Source: Chloroflexota bacterium
Lineage (GTDB): Bacteria; Chloroflexota; Anaerolineae; Anaerolineales; E44-bin32
Assembly: GCA_022561215.1 (NCBI GenBank)
Contig: JADFRQ010000007.1
Coordinates: 1 to 64,000 of the forward strand
DNA length: 64,000 nt
Direction: 5' to 3'
A program made the translations under genes and the position numbers. Of this stretch, positions 52,591-62,355 are shown piece after piece (within the stretch, counting starts at the first letter, position 1; each line of letters starts with the position of its first letter). A model generated the notes under the pieces. It had not been told where the DNA came from and did no database searches. It saw only the letters and a list, made by a program, of their open reading frames with translations.

Positions 52591-53715
52591 ATGGACATTC
52601 GCATTACACGCATGGCCGAGTTACTTACGGGTTATTCGGCACAAATTCGAGAAGGGGATCGTGTCCTTATCGAAGCGGAGACAGCAGCTGAGCCATTGGT
52701 GCGCGCGCTTTTCGAATCCGTCCTTAAACATGGTGCGCATCCCTTCCTGCAGATTAGCTTATCCGGGCAAGTATCAAGCACCGGTCTCGACGATATCTTC
52801 TTCGAGCAAGCCAACAGCGACCAACTTAATCACCCGGCTACCTTTCGCCAACTTGCATACGATGAATTCGAAGCACGTTTTTTTATCCACTCTTCTTCCA
52901 ATACGCGCAGTTTGACAAATATTGACCCAAAACGAGTCGCTCAAAGACGTAAAGCCTTGAAGCCTATTTTGAGCACACAGCTCGAGAGGGACGATCGGGG
53001 CGAATTCTCGTGGGTTTCGACTCTGTATCCCACTGCGGCGCATGCACAAGAAGCGGATATGAGTCTCGAAGCGTATGAAGATTTTGTCTTCATGGCATGC
53101 CACGTTCATACATCCGATAAAAACGCGGTGGATTATTGGAAGGACATAGAAAAGAACCAGCAAAAATGGGTGGATGTTTTTGCCGGACATGACATGCTGG
53201 CTGTTCGCGGACCGAATTGCGATTTACGTTTCTCAATCAAGGAGCGTACATTTATAAATGCTTCCGGCCGGAGAAATATGCCTGACGGCGAAATTTTTAC
53301 CGGACCGGTCGAAGATTCTGTGAATGGCTGGATAATGTTCACCCTGCCAATTGTATTTCGAGGCATCGAACTGCAAGATGTAAGAATCACTTTTGAAAAT
53401 GGAAGAGCGCTTGTAATCGAAGCGCAAAATAATCAGCAATTTCTTATTGAAACCCTACAGACAGATGCCGGTGCCAGCTTCCTGGGAGAGTTCGGAATTG
53501 GCACAAATTATAGGATCGGGCGCCACACGAAAAATACGCTCTTCGATGAAAAAATGGGCGGCACCTTCCACGTTGCTTTTGGGGCAGGATACCCAAAAAC
53601 AGGGAGCAAAAATAAAAGCGCAATCCATTGGGATATGGTTTGTGACGTTAGGGAAGAATCGGAAATGATCCTCGACGGTGAAGTTATCTATCGAGATGGG
53701 GCATTTTTGGACTGA
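52591..53715 (+). CDS. M29-family aminopeptidase
   Basis: This cobalt/zinc aminopeptidase of the AmpS/thermophilic aminopeptidase T family has 374 residues. The conserved metal-site segments are GEIFTGPVEDSVNG, LGEFGIGTN, IGRHTKNTLFDEKMGGTFHV with AFGAGYP, and AIHWDMVCD. Together they give the Glu, His, Tyr and Asp ligands. TAGGAGG lies 4 bases before ATG 52591. It stands alone after the FAD gene. It releases N-terminal residues from peptides in the cytoplasm. Confidence 0.93.
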   Translation: MDIRITRMAELLTGYSAQIREGDRVLIEAETAAEPLVRALFESVLKHGAHPFLQISLSGQVSSTGLDDIFFEQANSDQLNHPATFRQLAYDEFEARFFIHSSSNTRSLTNIDPKRVAQRRKALKPILSTQLERDDRGEFSWVSTLYPTAAHAQEADMSLEAYEDFVFMACHVHTSDKNAVDYWKDIEKNQQKWVDVFAGHDMLAVRGPNCDLRFSIKERTFINASGRRNMPDGEIFTGPVEDSVNGWIMFTLPIVFRGIELQDVRITFENGRALVIEAQNNQQFLIETLQTDAGASFLGEFGIGTNYRIGRHTKNTLFDEKMGGTFHVAFGAGYPKTGSKNKSAIHWDMVCDVREESEMILDGEVIYRDGAFLD

Positions 53716-54048
53716 TCATCGTTTTTAGGCAAAAGAAAGGGGGAAAGAATCATAGGTAGGATTCCTCGGTCGGTTTCCATCGGAATGAGATTAATATCTC
53801 CCTCTGCTTGCCGTCATTCTGAGGATAGTGAAATAGAGCGAAGAATCTCGTTGCTCGCAAGCAATGAAAATCGCACCCGAGCTACGGATTCCTTCTGCCG
53901 CAATCCGAAGAGTGTCGATTTGGGTTGCAAGGAAGGCGCAAGGTAATAATTTTCCCCACAGCGCTAGAATGAGAACATCTGCGGCGCGGCGAATAATATA
54001 CATGGGTAACCGTAAAATTCAGGTAGCGGGAAAAGTGGCGCCTGCTGG
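53716..54048. other. Intergenic region with a repeat half
   Basis: No gene is seen. The strand 53813-53857 carries one arm of the GTCATTCTGAG repeat (GTCATTCTGAGG, then GCGAAGAATCTCGTTGC), and the other arm is lost. The remainder is unremarkable. Confidence 0.5.
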
Positions 54049-57000
54049 ATGGCAAGGGAGGATACGATCAATACATCTGCCCCAATAATCCCACTTGCGC
54101 TCGACGAATCGATTCAGGAGACGCTAACCGAGATCGCTTTAAAGCCAGAGGCTACCCCCAGTGGCCTGCTGCGATCACTTGCGGAAATTCTATCAGCAAG
54201 CGGAAAAGGCTTCGCAATTCTCGAATTCCAGACGAAGGAACAATCGCAGATCGTGCGTACGGTTTTTGCTCCGGACGGCACCAGTTATCTCCAGGGAATG
54301 CCTGACTCGACCTCTGAAAATCACCCTATTGAATTTGCGATTGAAGTCATCCAAAGGCTTGATCTGGGTGAGGTGCTTTTCTTTGATGCCCTCGATAGCA
54401 TGCTTTTGGATCAGGCTTCCACGCACGAGAACATTCTCCAGCGGGCGTTCAAGGATCTCCCATTATTGGCAATCAAGTTGCGTTGGGGCCGGGAAAATGA
54501 AGGTCTTTTCCTCCTGGCAGGAGCGGGTCTCAACAAGTGGCATGCTGACGACATGCGCAGCACTGCTAATAAACTCTCGCTGGCCATGGAGATCGTGCGT
54601 ATGAAAGGGAAACTGGAGAGGGTGGAAGCCAAGCACGATCGAATGTTTCAGGTCTCCGAGGTTGCCCTCCTGCTGATAAGCCCCAATGCGATTGTTGAAG
54701 AATTGAACACGAAGGCCATTCAATTATTTGGCCTCCCGCGCGATGAGAGTCTCGGGGTTCAAATCACGCAACTTATCCCTGAATTACGTGACTGGTATGA
54801 AGTTCAACAACGAAGAGACCACGATAGTGAATGCCCATCCTTGGAAATTGAATTTACGACGCAAGATCTGGGGTTAAGACATTTACGACTGGAACTCTTA
54901 TCGCTCTCTATTGCCGAGGAAGGCAGCAAGTTGTTGAGGATCACCGACCTCTCAGAAATCTGGCGGCTAGAAGAAATGGTTCGTCGTTTGGACCACATGA
55001 AGGACGGAATGGCCGATCACATGTCCGTAGGTATGTTCTTGCAGGATGCCAAGGGTAATTTTCGCACATGTGAACCAGGCGGTTTCTCAGATGCTGGGTT
55101 ACGAGGAAGTGGAGCTCTTGGGTGAACACTGGACAATCGTTTTTCCAGAAGATCAGCACTCGCTGATTCGTAAGGCACTTGGGCGCCGCATACGGGGTGA
55201 GAGTAATCGCTATGAAATTCAAATGCTTCACAAGTCCGGAAAAAGATTGGATGTACTGGTTAGTGAAAATCCCTATGAAGAGAATGGTCAATTCGCGGGA
55301 ACCTTCACGTTTGTAACGGATCTAACTGATTTACGCGAAGCCGAAGCGAAGGTTTTACAAAAGAATCTCGATCTCGAGCGCGCATTACAACGGATAACTG
55401 CGCTCAATCAGGCTGCTTCGGGAGCACTGCAAACCATTGATGAAGAAAGTATGATGAAAGCTGTAGGGGATGAACTTCATCACTTGACGATGAACTGTTT
55501 GATCGCCACCTTGGATTCGCGGCATAAGCATTGGCTTGTGCGTCATTAGACAGACCGCGTTGAAGTACTGTCCGTGGGTAGAAGGGTATTCCGCGCGGGG
55601 GAGTCCTTCCGTATTCCCGCTGATATGAACAGCGCCTGGGCGGATTTGCTTCAATCCGGCGAGACCCTGTTCCTAGACCCTTCAGGGAATGCATTGGAGG
55701 GGCTGATATCTTTCGAAGCTCCATTGGAATTTAAAATGAAGGGGTTTGATAGCGGTCCCCGAATTCTTGCACCTCTACGCGCGGGGGAAAGGATGTTCGG
55801 CGTCCTAATTGTTTCTGGTGAAGATCTAAGTCAGGATGATGTACCCGCGATCACGGCCTTTTCCAATCACTTGTCGATTGCAATGGAAAAAGCACGCTTG
55901 CTCGAAAACACAATAACCCAGGCAAAGCTGGGGCATGTATTGGCAGAAATTGCCGCGGCGGCGAGCAGTGAGTCGGATATGGCCCGGCTTATGGAAGTTA
56001 CCGGACTCCTTATGTTGCAGGCACTCGAGTTTGCTTGCTGTACCTTCTCTGTTTACGATGAATCAACGCGGACTGTCAGTACATTGCTGTCGATTACCAA
56101 CCCGGAAAACGCAGCGGCCTGGAATCTACCGCATCCTGGATCGATCGTAGAATTGCAGTCAAATCCGGCTGTGCGTCGGGTTCTCTCCTCGGGAACACTT
56201 CTGTGGCTGCGGGGATCGAACGAAGTACGGGTTTCTGATGATGGCCCGGCCCCAGCGCCACTACAGGTGATTGTGCCGATGGCTGCATCCGGAAAAATTA
56301 GAGGGCTGGGGACGTTTTATCTTGACCAACCGGAAAGAAGACTTTCCCCCGACCAGATGATTTTTCTTCAAACCGGAATGGAACAAATCACCATGGCGTT
56401 GGATAAAGCTCGGCTCGCGGCAGAAGCGGAAATTCAAGGTCAAATTGATCGTTCCCTGGCAAAATTAGTGGAACGAACTTTAGCTAGCCGCGATATGAAC
56501 GAGGTGGTAGCGGCCGCTCTGGATGGAATATCTGATCTCATTCCATGCAATTTGACTTTATTAATCAGCTTCGATATTGGGATGAATTCAGCTCAAATTC
56601 TCGGAATGCGTGGTGCAAAAAGCCAGATATTGGATGGAGGACAAGTCATCGCTTTGGGCGATTGGCGCGAAGCTCCCGAATATGCAATGCAGTCTGAAAC
56701 CGTGTTGTGGGGCAAGGAGCCCATTCGTTCAACCGAATCTTTGGGAGGGAAATTATTGCAACATGGAATTGATTCCTGGGCGACTCTTCCCTTAGTTTTC
56801 CAGGATGTAGTCATTGGAAATTTGTTCATTGGAACACGAGCGCCAGAAGGATTCGGTTCTGAACATATTAGCGTGGCAAAACGATTCGCCAATCATCTCG
56901 CCGTTGCGCTCGCCAATGCCGCCAATTACGAAAGTGCACAACGCAAAGCGAATGAGTTGACGGCACTCTATGACCTGGCTATGGATATCGCCGGAGAGCT

Positions 57001-59082
57001 GGAACTGCGCCCTCTCTTAAAGAAGTCACTCCGCCGAGCAACGGAGCTATTGGGCAGCATGATGGGCGCGATTTTTCTTGTGGACCCTGCCATTGATGAA
57101 ATCACGCTGATTGCCGACTACCATTTGCCTGATCCTCCTTCAATATTAAATCTAAAAAAAGGCAAGGGGTTGGCCGGAAAAGTTTGGGCGGAAGCTCAGG
57201 CGACAGCCTTGGCGCAAACGCGCATATTTGGAGATCCTCATTGGTTGCAATTGTGCTACGCCTCCGGTGCTGCGCTGGCAGTTCCTCTTCTTTGGGAAGG
57301 CGAGGTGCGAGGGGTGTTGGCAGTATTCGAACCGAGCACCTCAAGGAAATTCAACCGCGATGAAGCCCTCTTATTGGAACGTATGGCCGCTCAAATTTCG
57401 CTGGGCATTGAAAATGTCGAAAAACACGAACAAATAAACCGCCGCGTAAACCAACTGCGGGTTGTTAACGACGTTGCAAGGCGCATCAATATTCTTCTTG
57501 ATCAGGAGCAATTGTTCGATGATGTCGTGCGAAGAGTAGCACACTCGCTCAATTTGGAGCTGGTCGTTCTTTTCTTGGTTGATGGAGATCTGCTAATTGA
57601 GAAGGCATCCTATTACCTGCCCGATGATCGCCACGGCGCAGGGGATCCGCTGCAGCTAAGGATCGGTGAGCAGGGAATTTCAGGAGAAGCTGCCCTAAGT
57701 GGAAATCCAGTTCTCGTTCCCAATGTATCCAAGAATAGGGACTATATCCGTCTTTTGCCCTTCGAACGCAAGGTACGTTCTGCAGTGGCGATACCTTTGA
57801 AACTAAAGGGAACAGTGATCGGGGTACTTCTGGCGGAAAGCGAACGCCTGGCTGCCTTCGATCAGACCGATGTTGATGCCTTGCAGGCACTCGGCGCACA
57901 CATTTCGACAAGTATTGAAAATGCACGCCTGTACGCGGAGACGGTACAGGTTCGCAATAGGATGACAGAATCCGAAAAACTGCGCTCCCTGGGTCTTATG
58001 ACGAGCGGAATTGCGCATGATTTCAACAACCTGCTTTCCATAATCCTCGCACACGCCGAATTGGCGCTCGAACAAATCACCGACGAGCAAGTCCGGGCTC
58101 ATCTTGAGCAGGTCATCGCATCTGCCAGAGATGGAGGCGAAACGATCCACCGACTTCAAGATTTTGCGCGTACTCGCAAAGAACCATCAGAATTTGTTGG
58201 AGTCGATATCAATCAAATCGTCGAACAGGCCATCGAGCTAAGCGCGCCAAAGTGGAAGGATCAGGCTCAAAGCCAAGGAATTGATATTGTAGGTCGTAGC
58301 CGATTTACAGGCGCAGGAAATGGTGCAGGGAGCTGCCGTACAGCTCCGCGAGGTCATGGTCAATCTTATTTTTAACGCAGTTGAGGCCATGCAAGAAGGG
58401 GGAAGCATTACGATTCGTACTTCAACCAACGCGCACGGCGCGGAACTGCAAATTTCGGATACGGGATCGGGAATGACGCAAGAAGTAAAGCGGCAAATTT
58501 CTGTTCCGTTCTTTACCACCAAACATTCTGGTACAGGTCTGGGTTTATCGATGGTTTACGGAGTCATGCAAAGGCACGGTGGCCGCGTCGATATTATCAG
58601 CTCGCCAGGCGAGGGCACCACGGTATCCTTGTTGTTTCCACGTTTCCCCATATCTGGATAATGATCTAGAAACGCTGCAAAATCTTGATGAAATCCGCGC
58701 ATTGGAACCGGTCTCGATCCTGGTGGTGGAAGATGAAGAATCTATTCGTGAGGGATTGATTCAGGCGTTCACCGGGGCAGGACATAATGTTCTTGAAGCT
58801 TCAAATGGTGCGGAAGGCCTGGAATTATTTTTCAATGAAGAAAATCTGGACATCGTCTTCACCGATTTGGGAATGTCTCAATTGAGCGGCTGGGAGATGA
58901 TTGAACGGCTTCATAATCATGATTCTTCCATACCCATCGTTGTTCTTTCCGGCTGGGGGGATGACGTGAACCTTGAGATGATGAAGAAATTTGGTGTGGT
59001 TAAAGTAATCCAAAAACCCTTTTCCATAATCGAGTTGCATACGGCCTTATACGAAGTCATCTCCCTCAAAAAAACTGCCTGA
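54049..59082 (+). pseudogene. Hybrid multi-GAF/PAS histidine kinase with receiver, broken at four sites
   Basis: If joined this would be one sensor kinase of about 1670 residues: an N-terminal GAF-like region and PAS (54049-55060), a second PAS (55046-55380), several GAF domains (55400-57950), HisKA (GLMTSGIAHDFNNLLSIILA, phospho-His in AHDFNN), HATPase (LIFNAVEAMQEGG, DTGSGM, GTGLGLSMVYGV) and a receiver (SILVVEDEESIREGL, FTDLGMSQLSG, IQKP). Lesions are an extra base near 55063 (GNF should meet AHVNQAVSQMLGYEEVEL), an in-frame TAG at 55547, an extra base near 58290, and one near 58655 (FPIS should meet DNDLETLQNLDEIRALE). The receiver frame may still be expressed alone. The longest open part is 933 codons. 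The TAG replaces a residue between VRH and TDRVEV. Confidence 0.82.
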
Positions 59083-59189
59083 GATTGGTGCCGCACCCCT
59101 TCTGCGGCGATTGACAAATTGACAAGCGTTTCCCTTCTGATGGATGAAATGTATTTACGCTTGGGACGTAGAGATAATAGATACTCTTA

Positions 59190-59235
59190 GAAAGGTTCGA
59201 GTTCTGCGTCCAACGCACCGTCGCGAGAACCTTTC
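59190..59235. repeat. Inverted repeat after the kinase locus
   Basis: GAAAGGTTC (59190-59198) and GAACCTTTC (59227-59235) are exact 9-bp inverted arms with a 28-base loop. No T-run follows, so a terminator role is weak. Confidence 0.4.
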
Positions 59236-59260
59236 GGTAATGGCACTCCTCGATTGCTTA

Positions 59261-59412
59261 GAGGCTGTCCTAAAAGTCATATCAGATCTAACATTGCTGA
59301 CTTCTTGAAGATGCTCGGCAATTACCCCAGATGCAAGGGCGACTGGCCAGTCGCCCTTACGGCCGATTTTCGAAGAGGGAACATCACAAAATAGCGCTTT
59401 TGCGACAGCCCC
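59261..59412. mobile_element. MITE-like insertion with GGCTGTC terminal repeats
   Basis: A 152-base block is bounded by GAGGCTGTCCTAAAAG and, inverted, GGGGCTGTCGCAAAAG (13 of 16 identical). GGCTGTC-AAAAG ends are typical of several IS families. It encodes no transposase. It contains a perfect 24-base palindrome at 59335-59358 (AAGGGCGACTGG and its complement). The rest of 59083-59576 has no gene. Confidence 0.6.
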
Positions 59413-59576
59413 ATACGACTGGAAAATGGATGAAGCGAAATGAATAGGATCGCTTTTTCGATACCCCTCCTGATCCTCGGCCTGACAATCCCCAATGCGA
59501 TGATGAACAAGAGCAGGGCGTTTATACTTCAACAATTACGCAATCCGTTGCGGGATCACGCATAAGGAAATCTGCT

Positions 59577-60773
59577 GTGCACAATGATGAAATGCGCGCC
59601 TTGACCCATCTTCGCCGCTGGTGGATGCTATGCGTATTGCTCTCAGCCAGCATCTTGGTGGGGGCGGCCATCTTGCTCTCGCATATATGGCTTGCAAACA
59701 ACGTGCTGCGCTGGACGATAATCACGGCAAGTGTTTTGCTGCTCATGCTAGGAATTTTATGGAAAAATCTTCAACATAACCGAGACTTGGAAACAGGAAA
59801 ATTGCGCGCTCATTTCGGCGCCGGAAACTGGCTCAGCCTGGCCCGCGGGATGTTAATCGCATTGCTCGCCGGATTTCTTTTTTCACCACTTCCCGTTGGT
59901 GTTTGGGCCTGGCTGCCGGCAATTCTCTACACCTTGGCCGCCGTAAGCGACTATTTCGACGGCTTCCTCGCACGCATTTCACATTCCGTGAGCGAGCTGG
60001 GAGAGATTTTAGATCTTGAGTGGGATGCACTCGGACTGTTAATTGCCGTATCACTATCCATCGGGTATGGGTTTCTATCCGTCTGGTTCTGGCTGTTTGG
60101 GTTCGCACGTTATCTGTACATTTTTACGCTCTGGATCCACCGCAAGGCAGGAGGAAAGGTGCTTGAGCTGCCACAGAGTGTTGCCCGGCGACCGATTGCG
60201 GCGTTGACAATGGGATTCATGACCGTAATGCTTTGGCCCATAATCTCGCAACCCTCGACAACGTTGGCGGCTGGGATCTTCGCCATCCCGTTCACGGCCA
60301 GTTTCTTGCGGGATTGGATGGTGGTAACCGGCAGGCTGGATGTTAATGGTGCGAACTACAAACGCCTGAAGAGCAATCTGGAGCCCTTTTTATTCGATAA
60401 AATTCCCGTTGTTTTGCGTATGCTCGTATTGATCGCTGTGCTTCCGGAATTATTCCGTTTGGGACCTTCGCGCCAGGTACTCACACAATCCTTCACACTG
60501 CTTAACGGCGAACTTCTGGATGGCTTTCTCTGGATTTTGTTGGGTATCAAATGGGTCAGCATAATCATGATCTCTATTGGCGCTGCAGGCAGAACTGCTG
60601 CGTTTTCCCTGCTTATACCACTCGGCCTAACGATAGTGGGCTCGCAGTTAACATTGTCGAGAGCTGTGGGCCTCGCGGCAACACTAGGTATCATGATTGT
60701 TGGGAGCGGATCCTGGTCGCTGTGGAAACCGGAGGAGAAAATTTTCCGGCGACGAGCTGCGGAAAAGGGATGA
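59577..60773 (+). CDS. CDP-alcohol phosphatidyltransferase family protein
   Basis: This integral-membrane enzyme joins a CDP-activated lipid to an alcohol (or the reverse) in phospholipid synthesis. The motif D-x2-DG-x2-AR-x8-G-x3-D-x3-D is present as SDYFDGFLARISHSVSELGE followed by ILDLEWDALG. It is larger (398 aa) than the usual about 200 because of membrane helices before and after the catalytic part. The start is GTG 59577 with AAGGA upstream. It lies convergent to the minus-strand methyltransferase-glycosyltransferase set. The exact alcohol is unknown. Confidence 0.85.
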   Translation: MHNDEMRALTHLRRWWMLCVLLSASILVGAAILLSHIWLANNVLRWTIITASVLLLMLGILWKNLQHNRDLETGKLRAHFGAGNWLSLARGMLIALLAGFLFSPLPVGVWAWLPAILYTLAAVSDYFDGFLARISHSVSELGEILDLEWDALGLLIAVSLSIGYGFLSVWFWLFGFARYLYIFTLWIHRKAGGKVLELPQSVARRPIAALTMGFMTVMLWPIISQPSTTLAAGIFAIPFTASFLRDWMVVTGRLDVNGANYKRLKSNLEPFLFDKIPVVLRMLVLIAVLPELFRLGPSRQVLTQSFTLLNGELLDGFLWILLGIKWVSIIMISIGAAGRTAAFSLLIPLGLTIVGSQLTLSRAVGLAATLGIMIVGSGSWSLWKPEEKIFRRRAAEKG

Positions 60774-61010
60774 TCCTGTTGCTCGATCCGACCAACATTT
60801 TTCGCCTTTCAGGCGGTAGGATTTTCCGCAGTCGATGGTGTAAACGTGGTGCTCCTATTACGATCGCGCGATCTTTTCTTCGGAGGGCTGGGTCAGCGTT
60901 TGGTGAGTGCGTTTACCGGGGTCGAGAGTAGGAAGAGGATGAAGGAGTGAGCGTATTCATGTGTGGAAAGTGGCGAGAATGACGCGTTGAATTTCGTTTT
61001 AATCCTACGC

Positions 61011-61961
61011 TTATGCAGGGGTCCGGCCGACAAAATCCAATTGGTGTGCGATGTACACGAGTTCATGTTGCTCAATTTGTGCGCGCCTCTTGGCGATCCA
61101 TGTGGCAAAGATATCCTGATCGAGAGCAGACGAATGTGATAATTGCTTCTCGATGGTGGTGATGGTGAAATGCAGAAAATAGGCTTCTGCATGCACATAC
61201 TTTCCCTTTTGCGGGTAAATGACCCAATCTGAAGCGCCCACTTCTGCTATTTCCCCTCCATACGAATGAAGCGTTTCGAATAAATGCCGTCCGGTTTTGC
61301 TGTCGCCCGACGGGCTTCCCTTGACGATGCGCTGATCCATGCTTTCGTGATAAAGATCGAGTACCAGCGAATCAAAAAGCGGATCGATTGCAGGCTCGAA
61401 TATGCTGAGGCCATCGAAATTCAGCGTGAAATAAAAGAGCCCCCCAGGTTTCAGAAGGGAAAATATATGCCCAATGGCTGAGGAAAGATCAACCAGATCG
61501 AGAAATGCATGCGCCACAACCAGATCCCAAAGCGGGCCAATTTGGTCAGATTGAAAAGCGAAAAAATCGACTGTATTAAGCTGAATATTAAAGTGAGCGC
61601 CAGTCTTGGTGAAAATGAGTCGATCATTCGTTTCTTGGCCAATTTCGAATCCATGATCATTGGCCCAGCTTCGAAGTCTCCGATTCGCCTGCGCAATATT
61701 CGTGTAGGAGCTATCGAGAGCCGTAATCTTCGCTGCGGGAAGTAGTTCCCACTCCATGATGCGCTCGATCATCGTTCCAATCCCAGTGCCAATTTCCAAT
61801 ACAGACGCTGCTTGATCAGCATGTTCGTCCGCGAGCATTTGTTTGAGCCGCTCCCAAACCAGGCGATTCAGCGCGCGATCATCAACCGTCTTCTTCGCCG
61901 CTAAATATATCTGAAAGGCGTCGTTTTCACTAGTTGCGCGCATTGCACCAAGTGAATTCAT
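61011..61961 (-). CDS. Class I SAM-dependent methyltransferase
   Basis: The 316-residue methyltransferase has motif I SVLEIGTGIGTMIERIM (SAM-binding GxGxG variant), acidic motif II ITALDSSYTNI, and a later DLVVAHAFLDLVDLSSAIGH plus LLKPGGLFYFTLNF, typical of the Methyltransf_11/25 type. The substrate is unknown. The start is ATG 61961; a longer frame upstream overlaps the small membrane gene. It is last in a minus-strand cluster with a membrane protein, GT4 glycosyltransferase and QueD-like gene. Confidence 0.88.
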   Translation of the reverse strand: MNSLGAMRATSENDAFQIYLAAKKTVDDRALNRLVWERLKQMLADEHADQAASVLEIGTGIGTMIERIMEWELLPAAKITALDSSYTNIAQANRRLRSWANDHGFEIGQETNDRLIFTKTGAHFNIQLNTVDFFAFQSDQIGPLWDLVVAHAFLDLVDLSSAIGHIFSLLKPGGLFYFTLNFDGLSIFEPAIDPLFDSLVLDLYHESMDQRIVKGSPSGDSKTGRHLFETLHSYGGEIAEVGASDWVIYPQKGKYVHAEAYFLHFTITTIEKQLSHSSALDQDIFATWIAKRRAQIEQHELVYIAHQLDFVGRTPA

Positions 61962-61983
61962 AATTTCGCTACGCTCTGATATT

Positions 61984-62331
61984 TTAGCTTGCTTCGGGTT
62001 CCTCTGGCAGTCGGTAATGCAGAATAAGCGCGATGACGAGCACCAGCTCATCGACTTTCGTGGCATAGCCTTGGAAATCGCGTCCGCCACTCGGGATCCA
62101 AGCGATGATAGTAAGGACGGCATAGGCTGCAAAGGCAAGCGTGACTAGATTTTTTCTCTCTCGAAGGAACGCAAGGTTAAGGAAAAATACAGCCAACAAG
62201 CCAAGGTAACCGACCGCGTTCAGCGTAAACAGAGGGCTGAATTCCCCAATTACGACATTGAGGTAAAGATGGGATAGAGCCGTCACTAAGCCGGTGATGA
62301 AGATTAAATTGCGTAAAGTCGATCGTTTCAT
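61984..62331 (-). CDS. Small four-helix membrane protein
   Basis: The 115-residue protein has four predicted helices and no recognised family. A strong ribosome-binding site, GGAGGAAC, lies ahead of the ATG. It starts 24 bases after the glycosyltransferase stop and ends 22 bases before the methyltransferase start, so it is part of the same transcription unit. Confidence 0.75.
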   Translation of the reverse strand: MKRSTLRNLIFITGLVTALSHLYLNVVIGEFSPLFTLNAVGYLGLLAVFFLNLAFLRERKNLVTLAFAAYAVLTIIAWIPSGGRDFQGYATKVDELVLVIALILHYRLPEEPEAS

Positions 62332-62355
62332 TTTGTTCCTCCGTCTGATTTGTGA

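Noticed and set aside
54049..59082. Programmed frameshifting in the kinase or HerA-like genes
   Set aside because: The shift sites do not have a slippery heptamer with a downstream structure, and the same genes contain plain nonsense codons.
60774..60940. Another gene after the CDP-alcohol transferase
   Set aside because: A short frame (FFAFQAVGFSAVDGVNVV) looks somewhat protein-like but has no start signal and no recognisable family.
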